Origin: Vicia villosa
Taxonomy: Eukaryota; Streptophyta; Magnoliopsida; Fabales; Fabaceae
Length of the DNA stretch: 64,000 nt
Direction of reading: 5' to 3'
NCBI RefSeq assembly: GCF_029867415.1
Contig: NC_081180.1
Location: forward strand, 235,949,761 to 236,013,760
Part shown: one piece after another, positions 46,420 to 58,400 of the stretch
Position numbering within the stretch: the first letter of the stretch is position 1
Layout of the letters: every line of letters starts with the position of its first letter
The notes under the pieces: model-generated
What the model was told of the DNA's origin: nothing
Databases searched by the model: none
Seen by the model: the letters and a program-made list of their open reading frames with translations, nothing else
Program-made: the position numbers and the translations under genes

Positions 46420-47082
46420 TGTAACATCCTATTTTTATTATATTTTAATTAATTAGGATTATTTGATAATTGGTATTGTTTGTGTGTTTATTTAATTATT
46501 GTTTGAATAATAATTATTTGATTTTGTGGTAATATGTTATTTACCTAATTAAATAAATGGTAGAATTTTATTTGGAATTAGCCAAATGGGCCTAGTTGAG
46601 TGAGAAAGAGTATTAGGTGGGTTAAGCCCAAATGAGATAATGAGAGTTAGAAGGTAATTTTATGAGTTAACCTAAATTAGATAGAAAGATAGAAAGAAAA
46701 GTAGAGGAGAGAAAAGAGGCAAGAGAGTAGAAGAGAGAAGAGAAGAGGATTGTAGATTTCTTGAAGTTAGAAGGAGAAATTCAAGAGGTAAGGGTTTGAA
46801 TACAAGTTCTTATAGGCTATATGATTGGGTAATGTGTTTGATTGTGATTTTCTCTTCATCTTTGCAATCTCATGGAAACATAGAAAAGTTAGGTTTTATG
46901 AACAAATACATGAATTGAGGATTTGAAATGTGCTTAGTTGATGTTTGATGATGGTATGATGTTATAAGACCCATAAAATGTGTTGTGTTTGTGTTTAAAT
47001 CATGTAATCTGTAGTTGTTCGTGATGTGTGAAGTTTCCAATTTGATTTGGGTTAAGTTTAGAGGTTTTGAATGAGTTTCGTA
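46420..47082 (+). repeat. 3' LTR of Tekay element, left fragment
   Basis: Matches 39623-40285 with one substitution. Ends at ...GAGTTTCGTA, after which the 5' copy continues TGCTGTTTTTGG but here the Ogre LTR begins. Confidence 0.95.
47078..47082. repeat. Presumed target duplication of Ogre, left copy (TCGTA)
   Basis: The last five bases of the interrupted Tekay LTR before the Ogre end. The partner lies beyond 64000. Confidence 0.45.
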
Positions 47083-50000
47083 TGTAGCAACCTGCCCTAA
47101 AAATTTAATATTTAGAGTCGCCACCTATTCTACCAAGGCGAATAGGAAACCTCGCGCAGTTAAGAGATCAGGGTAAGATACTATATTCAGGTCGAGGGAA
47201 GGTGTTAGGCACCCAAAACCCTTTCCTAAAGGTTAACATTGCAAAGATTAGGGTTATGGCAAAAAAATAAAGAAAGGTGGCAGAAAGTTAGTAGGTTTAA
47301 AGCTTAATTATGGACATGATTAAGATTTGGAGGAGGGGGACTCGCCTTGTTGCCAAGTGCCTACGTACCTCCTTAGGGAGGATCAGAGTCTACGTAGTTC
47401 GGGGACGGGTTGTACGCCCTTAGAATTAGAAATTTGATAGGGTTGGTAGTTTTCCTCAAAGGCTTTTGAAATAGCCTATGATAATGTGTAATTTGATACT
47501 GAAAAGTTTTGAAAAGTGTGGGAAGTGTTTTAAGAGTGGGCGTACAACCCTGATTTAATTTGTACTATTAACCGCAATAATCGATTGATTCGATTACCAT
47601 AGTTAAAAGATTAATAATTTGCACCATTACCAATTTTAATCGATTGATTCGATCATCACTAATAATGAATTAAGGTATGTTTAAATAATTTTTATAGGAT
47701 TTTATATGCATTGTTACCCCTCGCAATCGATTGATTCGATTAAAAAGAATAACAAATTAAATCGGAGAGAAGACGGTCAATCATCACAACTAATAAAGTA
47801 GTTGCAACCATTTAACCAAATAATAGAAACCAAATTTGTTTAATTAAATAACATTTTAATTAAAAAATATTGTTAACCATAGCGATTAATCGATTTAATC
47901 GGCACGAATAACAAGTTTTAATTTTTAATAATAATATCATATATATTCTTGATTTACAAAAAAATAATTATTATACATAATTAATTATATGAAAAAGGAA
48001 TTAATAAAAATCAATTATATCAATTAAATTTAATTAGTTAATTAGGTTTTGATCCAATGTGGCTACTGTTATGGTGTATGGTATGGGTGAGGCACCAGGG
48101 ACGTTAGATCTGAACTGGGATGAGAATCAAGGGATGGATTCTGAGGGTGCATGGTGGGAGTTATGCCTTGAGGCGCACCAGATCCATTAGAAGTTCACAG
48201 AAAAATAATATGTTGGAGGGGAGGCTCGAACCTGTGACCTCACCCTTCATGACACGCTTCTTAACCACTCCAACCAAGTGGCCATGTTGTTTAACCCACG
48301 CCCCTCAAATATTATATATGAAACGAGAATCTTTTAATGAAAACAGGCGCGAAAATTCAAACCAACCAACCGGGCGTTGAAACGCCATCATCTTCCCCAA
48401 AACACCTGTAAAAAACTCTATAATTTTGCTACGGTTTCGCTATACAATTTCTCGTAGCTATTAAACATGGAAAACAGCGATTAGCTTAATTAAGCACATA
48501 AACATGGCGCGATTATCTCATTCACTCCGTCTCAGTCTCACGATCTCAAATATGCTCCTAATTCACCCTACTTTTATCCCTACCGAAAACCCCTAATTCA
48601 AAACCCCTAAAGCTCGCGACACCCTCTAATGGCGATTCACATGAACACGCCCAGAAACAAAGATTAATGCATCAAGAATGTTCACAACAATCATACAAAC
48701 CGCAATATGCAATTAAAACATCATGAGAACGCATGAATTACTCTAATCGAACCAATTTTTCAGAGTCACTTACCTTGGCTTATAGGAGGTTATTTTGGGG
48801 TTGTTGGTGTCGTGTGAGTATCCCAACAGCTTCAGAATGATCCAAGGAAACTATAGCAATGCTTGAATCCCTTTGAAAATCGCCCAATCTTTGAAACCGA
48901 ATTCCACTTTTCTTGAAGATTTTTGTGTTCTTGCAAGTCTGCCTCTCTCTCAATTTTGCGTCCCCTAATCATATGGCATCCTTCCTCTACTTATAGAGGA
49001 CGTATTAGGTCAAGTAAATTGCTCCCAAACTTGCTTGAATCCAATCTTGCTATATTGTGAAATTTGATTTTATTTTTTCATTAAAACCTTCTATTTTAGT
49101 CCAAATATTGTATCAATCTCTTCCTATTTGATTGCGCACGAAAATTACAATATATTTTCCTATTAATATTGATTTGAAATCTCAAAAATATATTTTCTAT
49201 CAAAATACTTGATTTTTCATTCATTTAAATCATTAAAACTTAATTTTAAATGAAATAAAATTGTGTAAAAAATCAAATAAAGTGATACAATTCGTGGCAA
49301 ATGTTTTGGGAAACTTATGGACCAAGTTCAAGTCATAAAAGCATGGGCCTATTTGCAAGAAATCCAATTTGAACCTCCCTTTTTCACATTTGGTCCTCCA
49401 AAATCGCCCAACTTTGATCAAGCATATCTCACTCAGTTTTTAAGCTATGAGGGAGGTCTAATACTTTTTGGAAACCTCAAAGTGTCCTCTACAAGCCACT
49501 TTGGAACATATTTTTCATTTGGAGCTTTTATCTTGATCATATCCTCTTTGACAAAAAACTGCTTTTGAGGGATGCCTGAAAATGACCTGTAATCTTTTGT
49601 ACTGTACCTCTCAAATGAAGCATTTCTAGCCCTAGCTTGTGAGAGACAAAGTTGTAGAGAATCCAATTTCCTTCAAAATAGGCTTTGAGTGGGGAATTTT
49701 CGATGTTCCATGTGAAAGTTATGCCCAGTCAAAGTTGGGTTGACTTTCTCCTAAGAAACCCTGATTTGAACCTTTTTGTATTTGTTCACCTCTGAGTTTC
49801 TATTAATGGAATCATGATCAATCCTTTGATCAAATGATGGATATACATCCCCATACTTGTTGTGTGACCAATGGTTAGAAGTTTGGATCATGCCTTGACT
49901 TTGGATTTGAATCAGTTGATTGTAGATCTTGAGATTGCAAGAGCAGGTGACCTTTGGAGTGGTGCCTTGACTTTTGCCATGGGGTTAAATTAGATCACTA

Positions 50001-50164
50001 TAAACCATACACCCTTGATTAGGAGCCTTATCTCATTGATCCCTCTTAGAGGAATCTCAAACCCTAGCCTTAGGAGGCTCTTGACTAGGAATGTTGCTTG
50101 AATGGAACCCTAGTCTTTGAATCTTTGTAAGTGAAGTAGATGGGGCAAATTTTGGGGTATGACA
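47083..50164 (-). repeat. 3' LTR of Ogre element (left copy)
   Basis: In element sense it starts TGTCATACCCCAAAATTTGC (right end 50164) and ends GGCAGGTTGCTACA (left end 47083), TGT...ACA, 3,082 bp. The sequence just inside (element sense GAACAGGGGCAGC) serves as polypurine tract. It matches the right LTR from 61652 with about 27 substitutions over 2.35 kb plus 21-bp and 35-bp stretches missing from the right copy. Confidence 0.8.
48195..48285 (-). other. tRNA-like module in Ogre LTR (left copy)
   Basis: Minus strand GGTTGGAGTGGTTAAG (48260-48275, A-box-like) followed by GGTTCGAGCC (48223-48232, B-box). GTTGGAG and CTCCAAC flank the module as a 7-bp complementary pair about 63 nt apart end to end, and an A/T-rich tail with five T follows. 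Shorter than a tRNA. Same module in the right LTR at 62829-62844 and 62792-62801. Confidence 0.5.
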
Positions 50165-51638
50165 GCTGCCCCTGTTCAATATTCTTGAACCTGAAGAGGC
50201 GGACAGGCTTGCTTGCCTGTCGCGACCTGAAGGTGGAAGATTATTGAACACTGAGAATGCCCTAAAATTTGCTGATATTGCGGAATGTGGAGTAGATGCG
50301 TTGCTGGCCACGGGATTACCGTGGTATGGCATGTTTGGGATTGGAATTGGAGTTTGAAAATGAAATGAGTTCTGGCTGTTGCCAGAGAACGTGGTGCCAT
50401 ATCACTGTTGTGATAAGACGTAACGCGAGGGTTACGATTTGGATTGAAGTTGAAGGTGCCATTATCACTGCCAAGGGACTAACATGATAAGACGTAACGC
50501 GAGGGTTACGATTTGGTTTGAAATTGTCGTTATCACTACCGTGATAAGACGTAACGCGAGGGTTACAATTTGGTTTGAAATTGCCGTTATCACTGCCGTG
50601 ATAAGACGTAACGCGAGGGTTACGATTTGGTTTGAAATTGCCGTTATCACTGCCGTGATAAGACGTAACGCGAGGGTTACGATTTGGTTTGAAATTGCCG
50701 TTATCACTGCCGTGATAAGACGTAACGCGAGGGTTACGATTTGGTTTGAAATTGCCGTTATCACTGTCGTGATAAGACGTAACGCGAGGGTCACGATTTG
50801 GTTTGAAATTGCCGTTATCACTGCCGTGATAAGACGTAACGCGAGGGTTACGATTTGGTTTGAAATTGCCGTTATCACTGCCGTGATAAGACGTAACGCG
50901 AGGGTCACGATTTGGTTTGAAATTGCCGTTATCACTGCCATGATAAGACGTAACGCGAGGGCTACGATTTGGTTTGAAATCGAAATTGAAAATAGAGTTT
51001 GAAATAGGATTCAAGAGAAACCAAGCTTCATTTGTAAAATGATGCTCTGCGAATGTATATGCTTATGATTTGTTGTAAATGCATGCATGCTTATGCAGAT
51101 GGTACATATGTGAGTGTATATGAATATGGGTATGTATGATGACTTTGATGCATTATCTTTTGTCACCCATTGAATTTGTTTAGCTTTCCGAGCAGCTTTG
51201 CGGGTCTTAACTCAGATTGTCTGAAGTTAGTCTACTGGGATGTTGCAGTGTTTTCCGGACCAGGCGTATATTGACTACCGGAGATGTCGAGGTTTCAGTC
51301 CCCTCCCCTTTTTTTTAGTCTGATGATTTGTAAGTTTCTTATTTTAAGTTCAAAGTTTAAAGTTTTTTTTTAAAATAAATTATTCATTGCACTTGGTATT
51401 GAAATGATGAATCGATAAGTAGGAAAGGAAAAACTTTTATTGATTGTTGCCTTGAATTGGCGAATGTACAAAAGGTATGAAAGAAAGAAAAATGACAAAT
51501 AGAAATGACATTAATACTGTTGTTGCTCTTTTGCTATCGAGGGCCCCGATAATCCTTCGACTATGGAAGTTGATGATTGCACGACTTCTTATCCTTTACG
51601 CATTGTCTTGGATTCATGGCCCGGGATCTGCCTTTGCT
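50165..51638 (-). other. Ogre 3' UTR with tandem array and internal polypurine tract
   Basis: Non-coding between pol and the 3' LTR. It contains the 57-bp array (50413-50999) and a strong purine run in element sense (AAAAAAAAGGGGAGGGGAC, plus strand about 51298-51317) that could act as an additional plus-strand primer. Confidence 0.65.
50413..50999. repeat. 57-bp tandem array in Ogre 3' UTR (about 10 copies)
   Basis: ATAAGACGTAACGCGAGG recurs at 50413, then 50487, 50544, 50601, 50658, 50715, 50772, 50829, 50886 and 50943, i.e. 57 bp apart after the first 74-bp step. Each unit carries two small dyads: TTATCAC-TGCC-GTGATAA and CGTAAC-GCGAGG-GTTACG. Because 57 is a multiple of three, several frames stay open on both strands; these are not genes. 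Ogre/Tat 3' UTRs are known to hold variable tandem repeats that can seed satellites. Confidence 0.9.
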
Positions 51639-54600
51639 AGGCATAGTACTTCTTGACTGCATCTGAGTTGATTGGATGCGGTAGCTCGTCTCCATCCATG
51701 GTAGTGAGGACGAGTGCTCCTCCTGAGAACACTGTTTTTATGACCTATGGCCCTTCGTAGTTGGGTGTCCATTTTCCTCGGGCATCAAGTCGGGGCAGTA
51801 AGATTTTCTTGAGAACGAGGTCTCCTTCTTTATAAGTTCGAGGGCGGACCTTTTTGTCGAACGCCTTTTTCATTCTCCTCTGATAGAGCTGCCCATGGCA
51901 CAAAGCCATCAGTCGCTTTTCTTCAATGAGATTAAGCTGATCAAAACGGGTTTTTACCCATTCCGATTCTTCTAACTTTGTGTCGGCTAGGACTCTTAAT
52001 GATGGGATCTCCACTTCGATAGGGAGGATTGCTTCCATACCATAGACCAGGGAGAAAGGGGTTGCCCCTGTGGATGTGCGTACTGAAGTTCTGTAACCGT
52101 GCAGGGCGAAGGGAAGCATTTCATGCCAGTCCTTGTACGTCTTCACCATTTTCTGTATTATCTTCTTGATATTTTTGTTTGCGGCCTCGACAGCGCCATT
52201 CATCTTAGGCCTATATGGTGAGGAGTTATGGTGTTCAATTTTGAATTCTTCGCACAGCTCCCTCATCAAGTTATTGTTCAGGTTCGACCCATTGTCAGTA
52301 ATGATTCGACTTGGGATCCCATACCGGCAGATGAGGTTATCTTTGATGAACCGAGTAACCACCTGTCTCGTTACATTAGTGTATGAAGCAGCTTCGACCC
52401 ACTTGGTAAAATAGTCGATAGCAACCAATATGAATCGGTGTCCGTTAGATGCTTTGGGCTCGATCATTCCTATCATATGAATCCCCCACATCGCGAATGG
52501 CCATGGCGAGCTTAGTACATTCAGGGGATTTGGTGGCACATGCACCTTGTCAGCATATATTTGGCATTTGTGACATGTCCTTGCGTGTTGGAAGCAATCG
52601 GCCTCCATCGTTAACCAGTAGTAACCGGCTCTTAGTATTTTTCTTGCCATTGAATGTCCATTTGCATGAGTCCCAAAGGTTCCTTCATGGACCTCCTTGA
52701 TGATCTCTTTGGCCTCTTTTTTATCCACACACCTTAGTAATACTGAATCGTAGTTTCGCTTGTATAGGACATCGCCGTTTAGGAAGAACTTAGATGCCAA
52801 CCTTCTTAGCGTCTTTTTATCAATTGTGGAGGCATTTTCTGGGTATTCTTGTTTCTCCAGGTATTCCCTAATATCATAGTACCAGGGCTTGTCATCAGCT
52901 TGTTTCTCGATCGTAAGGCAATAGGCTGGTTCATCAAAGTGTCTAACCGTTATCCGAGGTTCGTGATTTGGCCATGTTACTTTAAACATAGAGGAGAGTG
53001 TTGCCAATGCGTCAGCCATTTGATTTTCCTCCCTCGGGATATGATTAAAAGTGATGGTCTCAAACTCAGCCATTAGTTCCAGTATGAGGTCTCGGTATGG
53101 GACTAGTTTTGCATCTCGCGTATCCCATTCTTTATTGACTTGATGGATTACCAACGCTGAATCCCCATATACCTCGAGTAATTTAATCCTTAGATCGATC
53201 GCAGCTTCTAGACCCAATATGCATGCTTCATATTCTGCAATATTGTTGGTACAGTCGAAACATAATCTTGCAGTGAAGGGTATGTGACGATTGTCAGGAG
53301 ATGTCAAAACTGCCCGTATGCTATGTCCTAATGCATTTGAGGCCCCATCGAACGTGAGGGTCCATACCAATCCTGGCTCGGGTCCTTCATCGGGCCCAGG
53401 TATTTCATAGTCTCTTACCAACATAATGTCCTCATCAGGGAAGTCGAATTTCATAGACTGATACTCTTCAATGGGATGATGAGCTAGATGTTCTGCCAGT
53501 ACACTCCCTTTTATTGCTTTTTGAGTGACGTATTGAATATCATATTCTGGCAGCAGCAATTGCCATCTAGCTATTCTTCCTGTGAGGGCCTGTTTTTCGA
53601 ACACATATTTCAAAGGATCCATCCTCGATATTAACCATGTGGAATGGTTCAGCATGTATTGCCTTAGACGTTTAGAGGCCCATGCTAGGGCGCAACATGT
53701 CTTTTCCAACGGTGAATATCGGGATTCGCAATCGGTGAATTTCTTGCTAAGATAGTAAATAGCGTGTTCTTTCCTCCCTGTTTCGTCCTGCTGCCCCAGT
53801 ACGCATCCCATGGACCCATCGAGGACAGTGAGGTACATGATCAATTGCCTTCCCGACACCGGGGGTACGAGTATTGGTGGTTCTTGTAAGTAACGTTTTA
53901 TGGTTTCGAAAGCTACTTGACAATCGTCATTCCACTTGATTGGTTGATCTTTTCTTAGTAACTTGAATATGGGCTCGCACGTAGCAGTTAAGTGTGAGAT
54001 GAACCTTGAGATATAGTTCAAGCGCCCTAAGAAACCACGAACCTCTTTTTCTGTCCTCGGGACGGGCATTTCTTGTATGGCTTTTACTTTGTCAGGATCT
54101 ACCTCTATGCCTCGTTGGCTCACTATGAACCCCAGCAATTTTCCCGATCTCACGCCAAATGTACACTTGTTCGGGTTCAACCTTAGTTTGAACTTCTTCA
54201 AGCGTTCAAACAACTTTTTCAAGTGTGCGAGATGCTCCTCTTCAGTATAGGACTTAGCGATCATGTCATCTACATATACCTCAACTTCCTTGTGTATCAC
54301 ATCATGGAATAGTGTGACCATAGCTCGCTGATACGTTGCCCCAGCGTTTCGCAATCCAAAAGGCATCACCTTGTAACAGAAGGTACCCCAGGAGGTCATG
54401 AAGGTGGTTTTTTCCATGTCTTCGGGAGCCATTTTAATCTGATTATATCCTGAGAATCCGTCCATGAATGAAAACACTGAAGCTTGCGCGGTGTTGTCCA
54501 CTAGTATGTCTATGTGTGGCAGTGGAAAGTCGTCCTTTGGACTTGCCTTATTTAAATCTCTATAATCAACACACATGCGCACCTTTCCATCCTTCTTAGG

Positions 54601-55134
54601 TACTGGCACTATATTGGCGATCCATGGTGGATATTCAACTACGGCGAGGAAACCTGCGTCAAACTGCTTGAGTACCTCTTCTCGGATTTTATTATCCATG
54701 TCAGGTCGAACTCTTCTGCGTTTTTGTCTGACTGGTGCACAACCCTCTTTGAGTGGTAGCCTATGCACAACGATGTCTGTATCCAACCCAGGCATGTCAC
54801 GGTATGACCAAGCGAATATTTCCACATAGTCATGGAGGAGTTTGACCAGTGTTGCTTTTATGCCCTCGTTTAGTGTTGCCCCGATCTTGATTTCCTTGGG
54901 TTCTTTGTCAGTGCCCAAGTTTATGATTTCGATTGCTTCTTGAGGAGGGAGCATGCTTTTGGATTCTCTTTCCATTAGCCTTGACAATTCTTCTGGAAGT
55001 TCATTGTCTTCCTCATCCCCTTCCTCAGACTGATTAGCGAGAGCCTCAAATTTATATTGAGTTTCAGCAGTATTATTATCGGTGATGTTAGAAGGTGATC
55101 TGCACAAGTTCATGTTTTTGTTTTTAGTATGCAA
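51639..55134 (-). pseudogene. Ogre pol: RT, dual RNase H, integrase
   Basis: Open from ATG 55134 to TAG 51742-51744; the same frame then continues as typical pol C terminus (TMDGDELPHPIN...KKYY) to TAG at about 51639, so the first TAG is a nonsense change at a Tyr-like position. RT: RMCVDYRDLNKASPKDDFPL and VYVDDMIAKS (Tyr 287). RNase H at about 430-520. Second, archaeal-type RNase H from LTFDGASNALG (Asp 596), diagnostic of the Tat lineage. Integrase: HARTCHKCQIYADK zinc region, then Asp 907, Asp 947, Glu 983 (D35E). The N terminus before about residue 40 is probably partly intron. Confidence 0.9.
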
Positions 55135-55493
55135 TTATGTTTGTGCTTTTGTTTTATGCAAGAATGTTATTTGTCATTTCGAGAAAGTGAATGCAAGAGC
55201 GAGACAGAGTTTTTAATACCAAATGCAAACGAAAATTTTATTAATAAACTTAACTTTGAAAGTAAATGAGGCCCTTACAAACCAACTCTATGCTTTGGAC
55301 GAGGCATGAGCGACATTGTTTTTTATTGAAAGGGAAATAAAACACACGACAAAAACAAATTACATTGAAACGTAAACTATCTCCGGTATCTCCAGGCTTG
55401 TCCAATTTTGAAGTTGTTCTCCTGGCCTAATCATCCGGATGAAATTGGACGTTCCCTCCATGCTAGATATCATGGATACATGCTCATATCTAC
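55030..55493 (-). other. Candidate Ogre intron between gag-protease and RT
   Basis: The gag-protease frame ends 336 bp before the RT frame begins. In element sense a donor CAG/GTAGAT lies at 55493 (phase 0, seven codons before the stop). A phase-0 acceptor AATCAG/TCT ends at 55030 and would join the frames across 464 bp. A stronger-looking acceptor, TTGTGCAG/ATC ending at 55100 just after a branch-like TACTAAAA, would need a donor two bases into a codon. Ogre elements are known to splice an intron before RT; exact sites here are inference. Confidence 0.5.
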
Positions 55494-58400
55494 CTGTACA
55501 AAAGTTTGTGCGATCGGAGGGAATCGTTGCTCTTCCTGTGCAGCCTTCTTTGTTGGTTGGTATCCTAACCCCAGACGATCTCTTTTCTCTTGCACTTCTG
55601 GAACTTTGCCCCAGCCTTCCATCTTTGTGTCTTGCAGGTCTCTCCAGGATGTCACCGCCCTTCGCATTCTCTCAATTGGTAGCGTGACAGCAGTGGCAAT
55701 CTCTAGCGCTTGGAATGAAGTCTCTAATGCTTTTTCTCCAGCCTCAATGTATCGGTATGAGTCCAGATTGCTGACAAATATGTCCTCCTCCCCATTGACG
55801 GCTACTATAGAGTTTCCATCCACAAATTTTACCTTTTGATGCAGAGTAGAGGTAACTGCCCCAACGGCATGGATCCAAGGACGTCCCAATAAACATGTAT
55901 AGGCAGGTTCAATCTCCATCACTTGGAAATTGATGCAAAACGTGCGGGGGCCTATTACCACAGGGAGGTCCACTTCTCCAAACACCGGGCTTTGCGACCC
56001 ATCGAAGGCTTTGACCACCAAACGGCTTGGTCTTATTACCAGTCCTTCCAAATCTATCTTGTCTAAGGTGGCCTTTGGCATCACATTTAATGACGAACCT
56101 GTGTCGATCAGAACCCTAGATAGATGGGCTTTCCCGCATTGTATAGAGATATGCAAGGCTTTGTTATGCTCTTTCCCTTGTGGGGGTAGCTCATAATCAC
56201 TAAAGCTTAGGCTTGCCCCAGCAGTGAGATTAGCCACCATTCCATCGAATTGGTTTTCAGTGATGTCCTTAGTTACGTGGGCAGCGCTCAAGATTTTCAT
56301 CAGGGTGTCTCGATGTTTTTCTGAATGTATTAACAGCGAGAGGAGTGATATCCTGGATGGAGTTTGGTGCAACTGGTCCACTACCTTATAATCACTTTTC
56401 TTAATCAACGCCAAGAACTCTTGAGCATCTTTGTTAGTGGTTTCTTTGTCTTTGGATGTGCTTTTTTCAGTAGGGACCACAGTAGTTTGATCACTTGCTT
56501 GTGCCAGGTTCTCATTTGGTTTTGCAGTATTGAATATGCGACCGCTACGGGTCATGCCCCCAGGCCCAACGATGTTTGTCACGTCGGTATTAGCATTGGA
56601 CTCATATTCCCAAGGGACTGCTTTCATTTTGTCCATAGGGTATGGGTCTCTGACCGGGATGATTCTGGTGTGTGCTTGTGTGGGTATCAGCAACGGTGCT
56701 TTGGCGCAAGGGATGATCAATGTCTTCCTTGCCCCTTGCCTAGGTATCATCAATGGTTCATTCCTGTCTAGCATGGCCACATATTCTTCCTCAGGATATT
56801 CCTTAAATTGAACTACCCCTTGATTCACAAGTCTTTGCAGGGTTATCTTAAAGGCTTCGTTATGTTCGAGGATGAACCCCTTTGCATATAGATACCTCTT
56901 AAGGGCATCTATGGGGGAGCTCCGTTGTTGAACAAACTCTTGCTCGGTGACTACTTCTATTGCATTGACTGTGCCATCATGGCGAGGCATAGGGTTTGTC
57001 TTCACATTAGGTTTGTCAAAAGCGATTGCCCCTGACTCTATCAGGTCCTGAACCTTGTGCCTAAAGGCCCAACATTTTTCCAATGTATGCCCCGGAGAAT
57101 TGGCGTGAAATTCACACCTCTCATTAGCTTTGAAATTGGGCATAGTCTTTCCGGGAATCGGAGGTGGCATAGGCCTGAGTTCCACTAACTGCTCACTTAA
57201 TAGATACTTTAGTATCTCACTTTTAGAAGTGGGCAAAGGGTCGAACTTCCTCGGAGGGCCTTGGAATCTTTGTTGAGGTGGGTATGTCATGGGAGGTCTA
57301 AACTCTTGGTGCACTACTGCATTGGTCTCCCCTTCCTTCTTTTTAGCGAAGGTTGAGGTGGGCCTCTTAGAGTGATAAGAGTTAGATGAAGCTCCTTGTA
57401 TCTTCCCATCCTTGATTCCGTCCTCAATTCTTTCTCCGATAACCACTAGATCTGAAAATCCCGAGGATACGCTTCCAATCATTTTATCGTAATATGGTCC
57501 TTGTAGAGTTCTCATAAACATGTCAACCAGCTCTTTTTCCAATAGTGGAGGTTGGACTCGAGACGCCAGTTCTCGCCATCTTTGGGCGTATTCCTTGAAT
57601 GACTTTTCCTTTTTCTGGGACAAGTTCTGCAGTTGCATCCGATTGGGTGCCATGTCCAGATTGTACTTGTACTGCTTTAGGAATGTATTAGCAAGTTCGT
57701 TCCAGTTTCGGATATGTGTCTTTTCCAACTGCATGTACCATTCAACAGATGCCCCACTCAGGCTGTCTTGGAAGAAATGCATCATTAGCTTTTGATCATT
57801 GGCGTAAGCAGCCATCTTCCGGACATACATGCGTAAATGACTTCTAGGACATGTAAGTCCCTTGTATTTCTCAAAGTTGGGTATCTTGAACTTATGAGGA
57901 ATAGTCAGATCCGGCACCAAGCTCATTTCGTAGGTATCCACATCAAAGACATCATATCCTTCTACTGCCTTCAACCTTTCTTCCAGCGCCTTGATTTGTC
58001 CACTATTTCTAGCACTTTCCTCAGAATCAGCTTGGGTTTGCTTATGTTGGGACTCCTGATTTGGTTCGTCCACTTCCCCATATTGTAAATCTACATAATC
58101 CTCATCCTTGGGTGGATTGTTAGCAGGGATGCGAACAGTGCGAGGCGCCCCCTCTTTCTGAGTGGCGGGAATAAATCCTTCATGGGAGGCTTCTCCCTCT
58201 TCATGGGTTTTGGTAACCCTCTTTGATGAATGGGTGTTTGACTTATGAGGGTCAAAGCCTCGAACATATCCTAACAGTGGATTGCCATTGTTTGGCGTCT
58301 CCTCATACCGATTCCGAGCTTCCCTAGCTCTTTCCTGTTCATCCTTAATGTCCTTCATGAAGCTCAACATTTGAGCCATTCCTCCCTTAATCTCATCCAC

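Larger units (their letters stand above)
39623..47082 (+). mobile_element. Tekay-type chromovirus (Gypsy), 3' LTR interrupted
   Basis: 5' LTR 39623-41879, initiator-Met primer site, one gag-pol frame 42011-46378 with a chromodomain, polypurine tract, and the first 663 bp of the 3' LTR (46420-47082), where an Ogre element is inserted. Over these 663 bp I see one substitution against the 5' LTR (A to G in GGCAAAAGAG). The PR-RT-RH-INT-CHD order defines a chromovirus. Confidence 0.92.

Noticed and set aside
50316..51014. Long open frames on both strands with repeated NPRVTSYH/NARVTIWFEI-like peptides
   Set aside because: They are translations of the 57-bp array; a period divisible by three keeps frames open without coding.
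50165..51297. Placing the Ogre LTR inner end at 51297, next to the strong purine tract
   Set aside because: The end at 50164 gives TGT...ACA symmetry and the TGTCATACCC start shared with the solo LTR, and tandem arrays belong in the 3' UTR. The missing right part of the other LTR prevents final proof.
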